Below the pieces are notes generated by a model. The model was not told the origin of the DNA. It worked only from the letters and a program-made list of their open reading frames with translations, and searched no databases. A DNA stretch of 64,000 nt from an uncultured Roseibium sp. (GTDB lineage: Bacteria; Pseudomonadota; Alphaproteobacteria; Rhizobiales; Stappiaceae): assembly GCF_947499295.1 (NCBI RefSeq), contig NZ_CANMNP010000004.1:248001-312000 (forward strand), given 5' to 3'. The stretch's first letter is position 1. Each line of letters opens with the position of its first letter. This document shows, piece after piece, positions 7,945 to 17,640 of the stretch. Position numbers and translations under genes: made by a program.

Positions 7945-10380
7945 ATGAATCGAATTCTGAAAATTCTGGTCGACCTGAAATTCGGGTTCAAGGTCGGCGG
8001 AGGTTTTCTGGCTGTGCTGCTGCTAACCGCGGTGGTAGGCGGTGTCGGTTTCCTGGCATTGCATAAGCTTTCATCCCGTTTTGTCGTGGCAGATCTTGCG
8101 GCGCAGGTCGCAAGCCAGGTGCAGGCGACGTCGCTTGAACGCGAAGACTACCTCAACAATCCGACTTCGGAACTTGGCCAGTCCGTGAGCAGCAAGATTG
8201 TTGAACTCAAGAAGTCTCTCGATGTCCTGTCGACAGAGGTCGCCAACGACCCGCAGGCAGCGAGCCAGCTTGCCGGCGCGCAAGAAGCGGTCGCAGAGTT
8301 TGCAACCACCTTCGGTCAAGTTGTCGATGAGACCAAACAGCAAGCCGAACGTCTGGCGACGCTTCAAAAGAGCACCGACGATCTGGGCGCACTTGCCGCA
8401 GTCATTACCGACGCTGTTTTGACAGAAGAAAAACAGGTCAGTGCCGAGGCATTCTCGGCCGATGGACGGCTGGATGATGCCAATCAGCTTGAAAGAGGCG
8501 TTTTCACACTCAAAGACGATGTCGTGAAAATTCACATGTTTTACCTGAAGGGCAGCGGCAACATTGAAGGTGATGACCTGACCGCTTCCATTGGAATTGC
8601 GCGCGGGCTCGTCAGCGACACCAAGCAGATGAAGTACAAGCAGATCGAGGGCATCGACAGCAAAACCGTCAGCAAACTGGCGGCGCAGGCCAAAAACCTG
8701 CTTGTCTCGCTCGAAAAGCTGACAACCGATCTTGGTTTTTCGGAAGGTTATGAGGCTCGTCTGGCAGTCGGCACGAATATTGAAGGCATGGATGTCCTGA
8801 CAAATGAAATCCTGGGTCAGGTCAACCCGGTTGTCTCAAAGGCCAAAACAGATGCCCTGACAGCTGCAACGCGCCTTGCGACCATCCGGACGATTGCCGA
8901 CAAGGCCACCAACCTGAACCAGCTATCGATTGGAGCGCGTGCAGAAACGCTGTTGCTCTTCGGCGCCTTTGGCACCACCGACCCGACGAAGGTTGAAGAA
9001 AGCATCGCCGGTCTTTCCAAACTGGAAGCAGACCTGGTCAAGTACTCCAAGGTATTGCCAGCTGCGGCCGACGCAATCAATGCAATTCCGACGTCTATCG
9101 CGACCCTGGACAAATCGTTCATGGAAATGCGCGCCACGAAGGAGAGCCTCGCAGGTCAAAGAAAGCAACTCGACAACCTGACCCGTAAGGTCAGTGCCGA
9201 CATCTCGGCGATTTCCGAAGTTCAGTCCGAGCAGGCCAAGACTGCATCGAGCTCGGCGGAAGTCCAGATTGCCATCACCATCCTGCTTGCCATTCTCGGC
9301 GGCATCGGACTTGCCTTTGTACTCAACCTTGCGATCACACGCCCGATCCGCACCATTACCAACGTGATGGCACGCCTGGCCGATGGCGACAATGAAGTGC
9401 ACATTCCGGGCCTCGACCGTGGTGACGAAATCGGCGACATGAGCCGTACCGTCCAGGTTTTCCGTGACAACGCCGTTGAACGCGCAGAACTTCAGGCACA
9501 CAATGCCAACGAAGAAGCCGCTCGCCAGGAGCGTCAGCAGCGCATTGACAACCTGATCCAGAGCTTCCGCTCCACGGCTGAAGACGCACTTGGGTCTGTC
9601 GAAGCAACAGCCGGCAGTCTGGACTCAACTGCACAGGCGTTGACCGAAATCGCCCGCGACAGCGCAGGTTATGCCTCCGAAACGCAGTCGGCCTCCAATG
9701 AGACGACCAACAATGTGCAGACCGTTGCGAGCGCAGCAGAAGAACTCGCGGCATCGATTGGTGAGATATCCCGCCAGGTTTCTCAGACCACCGAGATCGT
9801 CGACCGGGCAACCACGGGCACTCGGGTCACCAACGAAAAGGTTGAAGGTCTGGCAGAAGCTGCCAACAAGATCGGTGAAGTCGTGACGCTTATTCAGGCG
9901 ATCGCGGAACAGACCAATCTGCTCGCACTCAACGCGACCATCGAAGCTGCCCGCGCTGGTGAAGCCGGCAAGGGTTTTGCGGTCGTTGCCGCTGAAGTCA
10001 AGGAACTTGCGACCCAGACGTCAAAGGCAACCGAAGAAATCAGCTCGCAGATCACAGAAATCCAGAACGCGACCAAGGAATCTGTCGTTGCCATCGGCGA
10101 AATCGCCGAGACGATGACGGAAGTCAACTCCTACACCACTGCGATCGCCTCGGCCGTGGAGCAACAAGGTGCGGCCACTGCGGAAATTTCGCAGAACGTC
10201 CAGCGCGCTGCAGAAGGTACGGGTGCGGTGTCCTCGTCCATGTCGGAGCTGTCACAGGCGGTCGACCAAACGTCCTCCTCGGCCGACATGGTTCTATCGG
10301 CCTCCGGTGAACTGACTGAGAAGACGGGCGAACTGAAACAGGAAGTCGAACAGTTCCTATCAGAAGTGGCCGCGGCCTGA
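7945..10380 (+). CDS. Methyl-accepting chemotaxis protein, HAMP type
   Basis: An 811-residue transmembrane chemoreceptor. TM1 is at ~20-40, a long, mostly helical periplasmic sensor spans ~40-435 (unusually large, about 400 residues), TM2 is at ~440-462, then HAMP ([19 protein letters not shown]) and a cytoplasmic signalling domain whose hairpin tip reads [19 protein letters not shown] (~653). [15 protein letters not shown] is the typical kinase-control flank. I chose ATG 7945 because GGGGA precedes it; an in-frame start 10 codons upstream has no Shine-Dalgarno. The sensor length suits a helical-bimodular or double four-helix fold; the ligand is unknown. Confidence 0.9.
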   Translation: MNRILKILVDLKFGFKVGGGFLAVLLLTAVVGGVGFLALHKLSSRFVVADLAAQVASQVQATSLEREDYLNNPTSELGQSVSSKIVELKKSLDVLSTEVANDPQAASQLAGAQEAVAEFATTFGQVVDETKQQAERLATLQKSTDDLGALAAVITDAVLTEEKQVSAEAFSADGRLDDANQLERGVFTLKDDVVKIHMFYLKGSGNIEGDDLTASIGIARGLVSDTKQMKYKQIEGIDSKTVSKLAAQAKNLLVSLEKLTTDLGFSEGYEARLAVGTNIEGMDVLTNEILGQVNPVVSKAKTDALTAATRLATIRTIADKATNLNQLSIGARAETLLLFGAFGTTDPTKVEESIAGLSKLEADLVKYSKVLPAAADAINAIPTSIATLDKSFMEMRATKESLAGQRKQLDNLTRKVSADISAISEVQSEQAKTASSSAEVQIAITILLAILGGIGLAFVLNLAITRPIRTITNVMARLADGDNEVHIPGLDRGDEIGDMSRTVQVFRDNAVERAELQAHNANEEAARQERQQRIDNLIQSFRSTAEDALGSVEATAGSLDSTAQALTEIARDSAGYASETQSASNETTNNVQTVASAAEELAASIGEISRQVSQTTEIVDRATTGTRVTNEKVEGLAEAANKIGEVVTLIQAIAEQTNLLALNATIEAARAGEAGKGFAVVAAEVKELATQTSKATEEISSQITEIQNATKESVVAIGEIAETMTEVNSYTTAIASAVEQQGAATAEISQNVQRAAEGTGAVSSSMSELSQAVDQTSSSADMVLSASGELTEKTGELKQEVEQFLSEVAAA

Positions 10381-10402
10381 TTTCAATTGCATTTCCTGAA
10401 AA

Positions 10403-10437
10403 GGGTCGGAAGCGCCTGTTGCTTCCGACCCTTTTTT
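10403..10437 (+). terminator. Rho-independent terminator after the chemoreceptor gene
   Basis: A perfect 11-bp stem GGGTCGGAAGC/GCTTCCGACCC with a 7-nt loop is followed by TTTTTT. It starts 22 nt after the chemoreceptor stop. Confidence 0.92.
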
Positions 10438-10526
10438 CATTTTCGGGCGCTCGTCAAGCGTTGACCTTGGCGCGATACGCGACTAAGGCGGAAAGCCTCC
10501 TTTCATCAGACGTCAGAGAGACAAAA

Positions 10527-11480
10527 GTGGCGGACCAGACCAACGCCTCCTCCTTTGCCCCGACCGGCAAGCCCCCGAGCCAGTCCTGGCCAGTTGTTTT
10601 GGAAACAAACGGCTGGAAGGACTACAAACTCCTCGACATGGGCACCGGCCAAAAGCTGGAGCGTTATGGCCGGTTCACGATCGTGCGGCCGGAACCGCAG
10701 GCCATGGGTGCGCGGCGCCTGAAGGATACCTCCTGGGACCGTGCAGACGCTGTCTTTTCAGGTGACACGGAAGAAGAGGGACCCGGCCGCTGGAAATTTT
10801 CCGGCAATGTTCCGGAAACATGGGAAATGTCATTTGGTCCGGTGCGATACAATGGCCGTTTCATGTCATTTCGGCATGTTGGCGTCTTCCCCGAACAAGC
10901 CGCGCATTGGGATTGGGTCAACAGCAAAGTTCGCGCAGAGAAGAAACGTTCTCCGGATAAGCCGCTAAAAATCCTGAACCTCTTTGGATATACCGGTCTG
11001 GCATCGCTCTTGCCGGCAACGGAGGGTGCCCAGGTAACCCATGTGGACGCTTCCAAGAAGGCGATCGGATACGCAAGGGAAAACCAGGCCCTATCCGAAC
11101 TTGAAGACCTCCCGATCCGCTGGATTTGCGAGGACGCGTCCAAGTTCGTTGCCCGCGAAGTCCGCCGCGGCAACACCTATGACGGTATCATCCTGGACCC
11201 GCCGAAATATGGCCGGGGCCCCAAGGGCGAAGTCTGGGACCTTTACACCAGTTTGCCCGGGATGCTGAGCGACTTGCAGAAGCTGCTGAGCGACGATGCT
11301 CTCTTCATGATATTGACGGCCTACGCCATTCGCTCCAGCTTTGTCTCCATTCACGAGCTGATGGCAGAAACGCTTGATGCCCAGGGCGGCTTGCTGGAAT
11401 CGGGCGAACTCGTCATCCGCGAAGAGACCGGCAACCGCGCCCTGTCGACGTCGCTCTTTTCGCGTTGGAGCAGTCGTTAG
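10527..11480 (+). CDS. Class I SAM-dependent methyltransferase, RlmI/PF10672-like RNA methyltransferase
   Basis: A 317-residue methyltransferase. Motif I is ILNLFGYTGLASL (~150-162), motif II VTHVDASKKAIGYA, and the catalytic/target loop is ILDPPKYGRG (~218), typical of the COG1092 group that methylates cytosine C5 or guanine in 23S rRNA. I chose GTG 10527, with GAGAGA 5 nt upstream. The longer open frame begins inside the upstream terminator hairpin and is unlikely. The exact target base is not known. Confidence 0.82.
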   Translation: MADQTNASSFAPTGKPPSQSWPVVLETNGWKDYKLLDMGTGQKLERYGRFTIVRPEPQAMGARRLKDTSWDRADAVFSGDTEEEGPGRWKFSGNVPETWEMSFGPVRYNGRFMSFRHVGVFPEQAAHWDWVNSKVRAEKKRSPDKPLKILNLFGYTGLASLLPATEGAQVTHVDASKKAIGYARENQALSELEDLPIRWICEDASKFVAREVRRGNTYDGIILDPPKYGRGPKGEVWDLYTSLPGMLSDLQKLLSDDALFMILTAYAIRSSFVSIHELMAETLDAQGGLLESGELVIREETGNRALSTSLFSRWSSR

Positions 11481-11544
11481 ACAAACGCCGGAAAATAGAG
11501 TTTCCATCGCGCCGTCACTTGAGTTCGCGTTTCTTCGTTACCTC

Positions 11545-14500
11545 TTACTCTGCTGCGACCGAGACCTGACGATTGTCGTTGCTCCAGTTTGAAGCCAGGC
11601 CATCCGGGCTCTGTTCGTCCGTGTCCCGCCCTCCGATTGCATTCTTTAAAAATGCCTTCCGCCGGGCGTAGACCAGCGCGAACATGGGCGGTGCAAAATA
11701 GAACGAGATTACCGTCGACAGCAGAACACCACCGGCAATGGACATGGCAAAAGGTGGCCAGAAGCCGCCTCCATCCAGGATTAATGGAAGGAAACCGCCA
11801 AAGGTTGTCAGCGTGGTGGAAACGATGTGACGACTGGATCCCATCACGACGTCAACCATGGCCTCGCTGTCGCCGTTCACCGCGTCCTGATTCTGCTGCA
11901 TCCCGGTCAGAATGATGATCGCGGCATTGATCGACACGCCGATCGAGCCAATCACACCAATGATAGCATTGATGCCGAAAGGGTACTGAAAAACAGCAAG
12001 GGAGAGAATGCTCAGGCCCGCCGACAAAATGGCGACCATGAAGGTCACTACGGACAGACGGAACGAGTTGAAAGTCAAGACAATCGCAGCAATGGACAGG
12101 GGAACGATCAGTCCAAGCGATCCGATAAGGTTTGTCAGCGTTTCATTGCGCGCATCGGAATCGCCGCCGGTTTCAATCCGGTATCCGTCAGGCAGTGAAT
12201 ACCCTGCTGCATCCATCCGGGCCTGCAGGGTCTTGAGGGCTTCTTCCGGAAGCACGCCATATTGAACGAAAGCCTGAATCGTGTTGGTGCGTTCGCCGTT
12301 GCGGCGGTTGATCTGTCCCTCAGAGGGTTCAATGCGGATATCTGCAATCGCAGAAAGCGGCACGCCGTCATAGTCCGCTTCTCCCGACACTCCGCCTGAG
12401 GGGAGCAACGGCAAGCTGGTAATCTCAGCGAGGCTGCCCCGCGCTTCATCGCCAATTCGGACCCTGATCGGAAGTTCTTCCGTGCTTTCGATCAAGCTTC
12501 CACCGGTTGCTCCTTCAAGGGTCGCCTCCAACTGGCGTGCGACGTCCGACAGTCCAAGACCAACAAGGCGGGCCTTGTCTTCGTTGACTTCAAATTTCAG
12601 CTTGGGTGCTCCACCGTCCAGTGTCGTCCTGACGACCGTGATCTCGTCGACATTGGCGGCCAGCTGTCGAATGGCATCTCCCTGCTCCCGCAGAACCTCC
12701 AGCGATGGCCCCACCAACCGCAATTCGACAGGCGCATCAACAGGCGGTCCCTGCACCAGGTCACGCACCAGAATGCGCGCTTCAGGAAAGCGACTAGAAA
12801 GATCCGCCTGAAGCTTTGGCACCAGATCCGTTGTGGCTTCAGCCGAGCTTGACGTGACCAGGGCTTGCGCAAACGCGGGCGCCCGGTCCCGGCTACCGAC
12901 GATGTTGTAGTAAAAAGCCGGCGCACTTTTGCCGACCACCCAGGAAACCTGTTCAACGCCGTCAGTGGTGGACAGAAAACGGTCGATTTCAAGCGCCGTG
13001 GCCGAGGTTTGAGCGATCGCTGTTCCGTCAGCAAGTTCAACCTCGATATGAAACTGGTCTCTGTCGACGCCCGGGAAAAACTGTGCGGTCAAGGTGGGCA
13101 TGCTCAGAAAGCCGACAACAGGCAGTATGAGCGCATAGGCAACGGAGCTCGCCGGGTTTCGCATAGCCAGCTTCAGCGAGTACCGAAAGGGTACAGACAC
13201 AATCGACAGCAGCCGAATCGACTTCTTCTTTTTGCTTCCACCGCCGGCAGGCAATACCCAGCCGGCAATTGCCGCCGTCAACGTTACGGCCACGACGAAG
13301 GACCAGAGCAGCATCACGATTACCGCAATTGCAATGGAGCCGACGAAGTCGCCTGGAGGCCCCGGCAAGAGGACCATGGGCATGAACGAAAGAGCGGTGG
13401 TCACCGTGGAGGCAAGGAGCGGCGCAAACAGACGGCGAACCGCCTTGCCAACGGCGTCTCGCCGCGACAAGCCTTTGTCCAGAGCCTGACCGATTTCGTC
13501 CGTCATCACGATACCGGCGTCAACCAGCAGCCCCAGAGCAACGATCATTCCCGTCAAAGACATCTGGTGCAGAGGCAAGCCAATCATGCTCATAGTCGAA
13601 AACGAGGCGAGGGTAACGACCGGCAAAACCATGGCGACAATCAAGGCAGAGCGCATTCCCATTGTCACCAGCAACACGACCACCACCAGCGACATCCCGA
13701 TGGCAATGTTGACGCCCACGTTCGACAGGCGATTGATGGTGTAAGTGCTTTGATCGAATACCAGTCGGTGTTCGATAGAATACGGCATGTCGCGTTCAAA
13801 CTGTGTGAGCCTGTCCCGGACCCGCCCCATCCAGGTGTCGACCTGCAGTCCTTCAGAAATCTTGGCAGCAATCAACAACGCAGGACGGCCATCCGAATAG
13901 GCCTGTTCCTCGGCAGGCTGCCGGATTCCCTTGCTCACACTCGCAATATCGCCAATTCGTGTAACAATTCCCGAAGTGCCTGTGGAAACCGGGATCTGGC
14001 GAATGCGGTCGAGGGTAGCGATTTCGCCCTCAACCTCGATCAGGAATTCTTGCTCGGAATTGCGCAGGCGACCGGCCTGCACCTTGACATCCGCCGCACT
14101 GATCGCCGAAGAGACCTGATCCGCCGTCAACGAAAGTGATGTCAGCAGGGCCGGGTCGATCCGAACCAGAATTTCCTCATCGATGCCCCCGAAAATCTCA
14201 ACCTGTTTTGTCCCCGGCGCATTCCGCAAAATGTCGGAGAGCGTTTCGGCATAGCGCAGCATGACCGCCTGGCTGACATTGTCATGTTTGGGGATGAGCG
14301 CACTGATCGACGCGAAGGCCCCTGCACCTTCCGTGTCAAACTCTGGCTCCTGTACACTTTGCGGAAACTCCCGTGTCGCATCTGAAATCTTGTCACGGAT
14401 TTCGGACCAGGTCTGTTCGATCACCTCTTCCGACAAGGTATCGAGCAATTCGATCTGGATGATCGAAATCGACGAACCGGAAGTGGACTCGATCACATCG

Positions 14501-14724
14501 ATCTCTTCCACTTCTCTCATTTCCTCTTCGATCTTTTCCGTCACCAACGCTTCGACACGTGCGGGATCAGCACCGGGATAGACTGTCGTAACGGTGGCAA
14601 AGATGTTGGTGATTGTCGGGTCTTCCTGGCGTCCGATACCGACAAGTGCAGACAGCCCCGCCGCGACGATGACAAGAATGGTGAGAGCGACCAGTCGCGG
14701 CTGACGAAAGAACAGCGTTTCCAT
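11545..14724 (-). CDS. RND-family efflux permease (AcrB/MdtB-like)
   Basis: A 1059-residue inner-membrane proton-driven exporter, full length for the family. It has the N-terminal TM1 (METLFFRQPRLVALTILVIV), two large periplasmic loops, and the TM4 region with the proton-relay acidic residues in GLLVDAGIVMTDEIGQAL. It follows the adaptor gene by 3 nt. With an outer-membrane channel encoded elsewhere it should expel small hydrophobic compounds; specificity is unknown. It converges on the methyltransferase gene with 64 bp between stops. Confidence 0.93.
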   Translation of the reverse strand: METLFFRQPRLVALTILVIVAAGLSALVGIGRQEDPTITNIFATVTTVYPGADPARVEALVTEKIEEEMREVEEIDVIESTSGSSISIIQIELLDTLSEEVIEQTWSEIRDKISDATREFPQSVQEPEFDTEGAGAFASISALIPKHDNVSQAVMLRYAETLSDILRNAPGTKQVEIFGGIDEEILVRIDPALLTSLSLTADQVSSAISAADVKVQAGRLRNSEQEFLIEVEGEIATLDRIRQIPVSTGTSGIVTRIGDIASVSKGIRQPAEEQAYSDGRPALLIAAKISEGLQVDTWMGRVRDRLTQFERDMPYSIEHRLVFDQSTYTINRLSNVGVNIAIGMSLVVVVLLVTMGMRSALIVAMVLPVVTLASFSTMSMIGLPLHQMSLTGMIVALGLLVDAGIVMTDEIGQALDKGLSRRDAVGKAVRRLFAPLLASTVTTALSFMPMVLLPGPPGDFVGSIAIAVIVMLLWSFVVAVTLTAAIAGWVLPAGGGSKKKKSIRLLSIVSVPFRYSLKLAMRNPASSVAYALILPVVGFLSMPTLTAQFFPGVDRDQFHIEVELADGTAIAQTSATALEIDRFLSTTDGVEQVSWVVGKSAPAFYYNIVGSRDRAPAFAQALVTSSSAEATTDLVPKLQADLSSRFPEARILVRDLVQGPPVDAPVELRLVGPSLEVLREQGDAIRQLAANVDEITVVRTTLDGGAPKLKFEVNEDKARLVGLGLSDVARQLEATLEGATGGSLIESTEELPIRVRIGDEARGSLAEITSLPLLPSGGVSGEADYDGVPLSAIADIRIEPSEGQINRRNGERTNTIQAFVQYGVLPEEALKTLQARMDAAGYSLPDGYRIETGGDSDARNETLTNLIGSLGLIVPLSIAAIVLTFNSFRLSVVTFMVAILSAGLSILSLAVFQYPFGINAIIGVIGSIGVSINAAIIILTGMQQNQDAVNGDSEAMVDVVMGSSRHIVSTTLTTFGGFLPLILDGGGFWPPFAMSIAGGVLLSTVISFYFAPPMFALVYARRKAFLKNAIGGRDTDEQSPDGLASNWSNDNRQVSVAAE

Positions 14725-14727
14725 CGT

Positions 14728-15927
14728 TTAGACCCCATCTGACCCAAGACGGACCAACTGGCCGGTGACGACCCTGTGCACCCCCACAGCGACGATTTTG
14801 CTGTTCCTGGAAAGCGTGCCGCGGACAAATGAGCGGCCTCTATCCGCATGGATCACCTCAACCGCCTCGCGCGCGATCTTGTAGTCCGGCACAGCAACTT
14901 CCGAAGACCGGGGGACGACGGTTAAAAGCGTCCAGAGGCCTCGCGGACCTTCTTTAAGGGCCGTCGTCGGCACCCAGTAACCTTCGGTTTGGATCCACTC
15001 CGTCAGAGTAAGCTCAGCCAGCCTGCCGAAACCCGGGGCGGCGGCGCTGCCCTTGAGTTCGAACAAGGACTCAATTGTCCGCGTGCGCGTCTCCAGATCC
15101 GGTCTAAGGCCGGACAGCACAGCAGTGTAATTCTCATCTCCGATACGGATTTTGTAGGTGTCTTCTTCCTGAAGCTGATCAACCACTTCCGGCGCCAATC
15201 CAATCCGGACGGTTGGGCGGGCGCTTTCAAGCACGCGCAGGACCGCTTGACCCGGCGACACGGTTGCTCCTTCGTCAAGCAGGCGTTCGCCGATATTGCC
15301 GTCAAAGGGTGCCCGCAGAACCGATTTGTCCAGACTGATTTCGATTGTCTCGATTGACGCATCTATCTGGGCAAGGGAAGCGTCCAACCGGCTGAGTGTC
15401 AGCCTTGCCTCGTCCAGCACCTGGTCGCTTACATGTCCGGAGACCCGCAACTTGCTTCGGCGGTCGAGCGTCAATTGGGCCAGTTCCCGGTCACTTTCGG
15501 TCGCTTGACGATTGGCTTGCTGCCGACGGAGCTCTGCCTTGAGCGATCGGATGTCCAGCACCGCGATGATATCGCCCTTTTGAACGCTGCCGCCCTCGTC
15601 CACCCGAATTTCGCGAACCGTTCCGGACAGTTCAAATCCGAGGTCCGTCCTGCGCGCCGGCTCCAGCCGTCCAACGAAACTGCGTGTGACGTCGTATCCT
15701 TTCTGAAAGTCCGGATTGATCGTGGTCACTTCAGTGAGAGGTGCCGCTTCGACGACCGGTCTTTCCTCTGCCCGCATCTGGATTGTCGTGACACCAACAA
15801 CCACAGCAACAGCCGCCAGTCCGAGATTGACGGTAAATGTCGCCAGACTTGCAAATCCCCGAGCGAAGAGACGAATACGGCCGGTCTTATGCGTTCCAGC
15901 ATCCCGCTCATGAATTGTTCCCGACAT
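14728..15927 (-). CDS. RND efflux periplasmic adaptor (membrane fusion protein)
   Basis: A 399-residue HlyD/AcrA-type adaptor. An N-terminal membrane anchor (~30-50) is followed by a lipoyl half (SGTVREIRVDEGGSVQKGDI), an alpha-hairpin rich in Arg/Gln/Leu (~115-190), the second lipoyl half (LRAPFDGNIGERLLDEGATV) and beta-barrel domains. It would bridge the RND pump to an outer-membrane channel. First gene of the pump operon, divergent from a TetR gene with an operator-like palindrome between them. Confidence 0.92.
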   Translation of the reverse strand: MSGTIHERDAGTHKTGRIRLFARGFASLATFTVNLGLAAVAVVVGVTTIQMRAEERPVVEAAPLTEVTTINPDFQKGYDVTRSFVGRLEPARRTDLGFELSGTVREIRVDEGGSVQKGDIIAVLDIRSLKAELRRQQANRQATESDRELAQLTLDRRSKLRVSGHVSDQVLDEARLTLSRLDASLAQIDASIETIEISLDKSVLRAPFDGNIGERLLDEGATVSPGQAVLRVLESARPTVRIGLAPEVVDQLQEEDTYKIRIGDENYTAVLSGLRPDLETRTRTIESLFELKGSAAAPGFGRLAELTLTEWIQTEGYWVPTTALKEGPRGLWTLLTVVPRSSEVAVPDYKIAREAVEVIHADRGRSFVRGTLSRNSKIVAVGVHRVVTGQLVRLGSDGV

Positions 15928-16007
15928 GCCGCACCCTCACCTTTCGTCCGATTTTCGCGTCTTGCAATCTGCGTTCGCGCGGGCAAATGCCCGAATGTGA
16001 ACACTAC

Positions 16008-16037
16008 TAACTATGTTACTATTGTTAACATATGTTA
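16008..16037. promoter_or_regulatory. Probable TetR operator in the pump/regulator divergent spacer
   Basis: A perfect 12-bp palindrome TAACATATGTTA (16026-16037) and an adjacent TAAC-TAT-GTTA element (16008-16018) lie between the pump adaptor start (15927) and the TetR gene start (16091). Paired, partly overlapping palindromes in such a spacer are typical TetR-family operators. Confidence 0.6.
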
Positions 16038-16090
16038 GAAGAATTAACTTCCGCAAGGGGATTCGCCGCAAAAAAATCGAAGCATTGAGA

Positions 16091-16720
16091 ATGACCGGAA
16101 AAAAAATTCAGAAGAAAAGCGCCTATCATCATGGCGACTTACGCGGTCAACTGATTGCTGCTGCGAGGCGGTTGATCGAAGAACACGGCCCCGACGGGTT
16201 CTCAATGTCGGATGCCTGCCGTCTGGCGGGGGTCAGTACAGCAGCGCCTTACCGGCATTTTTCCTCCAAAAACGATCTTTTGACGGATGTCGCCAAAGAC
16301 GGCCTTCAGCGCCTTGGAGCGGAGATGGAGCAAAGCGCTTCAGAACACCCGCGCGGTTCCATCGAATCGATCTCTGCAATCGGCCGGGTTTACGTGGCAT
16401 TCGCAATACGGGAGCCGCATACGTTTCGTCTCATGTTCAGCACCAGAAGCCATTCGGGACGGATAGAGGAACTCAAACAGGTTGGACGCGGTTGCTATGG
16501 TGTGCTGCTTGCGGAGGTCGCGCGCTATCTTGGTGAAGACGACATCACCGAGTGGGTCATCAAGACAGCATTTCCTCTTTGGACGCAGGTCCACGGACTG
16601 TCCTTTCTGGCGATTGACGGCAAGCTGGATGTGACGTCGTTTCCAGTAGACATCAACGATGCGGTTTTGCTGGCGACACAGAGACTGCTTCCGCCACAAG
16701 ATGAGCGCCAAAAACCTTGA
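16091..16720 (+). CDS. TetR/AcrR-family regulator with WHG-type C-terminal domain
   Basis: A 209-residue regulator. The helix-turn-helix is at ~15-60 (HHGDLRGQLIAAARRLIEEH ... FSMSDACRLAGVSTAAPYRH). The C-terminal half contains FRLMFSTRSHSG and a WTQVHGLSFLAIDG segment, the signature of the WHG ligand-binding domain. I start at ATG 16091 rather than the upstream in-frame ATG at 16013, because the latter lies in the operator-like palindrome region. It probably represses the divergent RND pump operon and itself. Confidence 0.87.
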   Translation: MTGKKIQKKSAYHHGDLRGQLIAAARRLIEEHGPDGFSMSDACRLAGVSTAAPYRHFSSKNDLLTDVAKDGLQRLGAEMEQSASEHPRGSIESISAIGRVYVAFAIREPHTFRLMFSTRSHSGRIEELKQVGRGCYGVLLAEVARYLGEDDITEWVIKTAFPLWTQVHGLSFLAIDGKLDVTSFPVDINDAVLLATQRLLPPQDERQKP

Positions 16721-16800
16721 CCCGAAAAGGGCCAGCGCATACTCCAGCTTAACTTGTTCAATTTCCGTCCCTGGCTCCAGTTGAGCTCCCGGAGCAAAGA

Positions 16801-17640
16801 ATGCCACAATCCGGCAAACCTCAGCGTATCGGCGCGGTGAAGCAGATCACCAGCCACTCCAATCCGATTGTCAAGGAAATCAAAGGGCTCGTCGCCCAAC
16901 GCAAGCATCGCAGCCAGTCGGGCATGTTTGTTGCCGAAGGGCTGAAGCTGGCAACCGATGCACTGGAAGCAGGTTGGGATGTTCGCTATCTCGCTCTTGG
17001 TCCGGAAGCGCGTGACAACCCCATTGCACAAAAAGCAGCGGCAACCGCCAAGGCACGCGGAGCGCTGATCCTGGAAGTTTCAACGGCTGTCATGTCTGCC
17101 ATGACGCGCAAGGACAATCCTCAAATGGTTGTTGGCGTCTACGGGCAAAAGATCCTTTCAGCCGGGGAAATTGACTCGAAGGGTTCAAGCATTTGGGTCG
17201 CACTTGACCGGATACGAGACCCGGGCAATCTCGGCACGATCATTCGCACGGTTGATGCGGTCGGCGGTTCGGGTGTCATGCTGGTTGGTGATTGCACTGA
17301 TCCCTTTGCGGTTGAAGCGGTGCGCGCCACCATGGGTTCGCTCTTTCACGTGCCTCTGGCCCGGATGACCAAGGAAGAATTCAAAACCCTGGCGGGCAAA
17401 TGGCCAGGCACCGTTGCGGCGACGCACCTGAAAGGTTCTGTCGACTATCGGACGCCGGACTACACTGAGCCGGCGCTTCTTGTCATGGGCAATGAGCAGA
17501 AGGGACTGGAGGACGACATGGCGGATGCCTGTTCGACGTTGATCCGAATTCCCCAGGTCGGTCAGGCTGACAGTTTGAACCTCGCCGTTGCGACCGGCAT
17601 TGCCCTTTACGAAGTTCGCCGCAAGCATCTGGAGTTATGA
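16801..17640 (+). CDS. TrmH/SpoU-family RNA 2'-O-methyltransferase
   Basis: A 279-residue SPOUT enzyme. The N-terminal substrate-binding region carries ITSHSNPIVKEIKGLVAQRK and GMFVAEGLKL. The knotted catalytic domain shows motif 1 LDRIRDPGNLGTIIRT, motif 2 LLVMGNEQKGL and motif 3 IRIPQVGQADSLNLAVATGI. It methylates a ribose 2'-OH in rRNA or tRNA; the position cannot be assigned. The stop overlaps the next start (ATGA). Confidence 0.9.
   Translation: MPQSGKPQRIGAVKQITSHSNPIVKEIKGLVAQRKHRSQSGMFVAEGLKLATDALEAGWDVRYLALGPEARDNPIAQKAAATAKARGALILEVSTAVMSAMTRKDNPQMVVGVYGQKILSAGEIDSKGSSIWVALDRIRDPGNLGTIIRTVDAVGGSGVMLVGDCTDPFAVEAVRATMGSLFHVPLARMTKEEFKTLAGKWPGTVAATHLKGSVDYRTPDYTEPALLVMGNEQKGLEDDMADACSTLIRIPQVGQADSLNLAVATGIALYEVRRKHLEL

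Noticed and set aside
12865-14139. 424-codon open frame antisense to the RND permease
   Set aside because: Shadow of the real gene: low-complexity Arg/His-rich product, no ribosome site, no domain.
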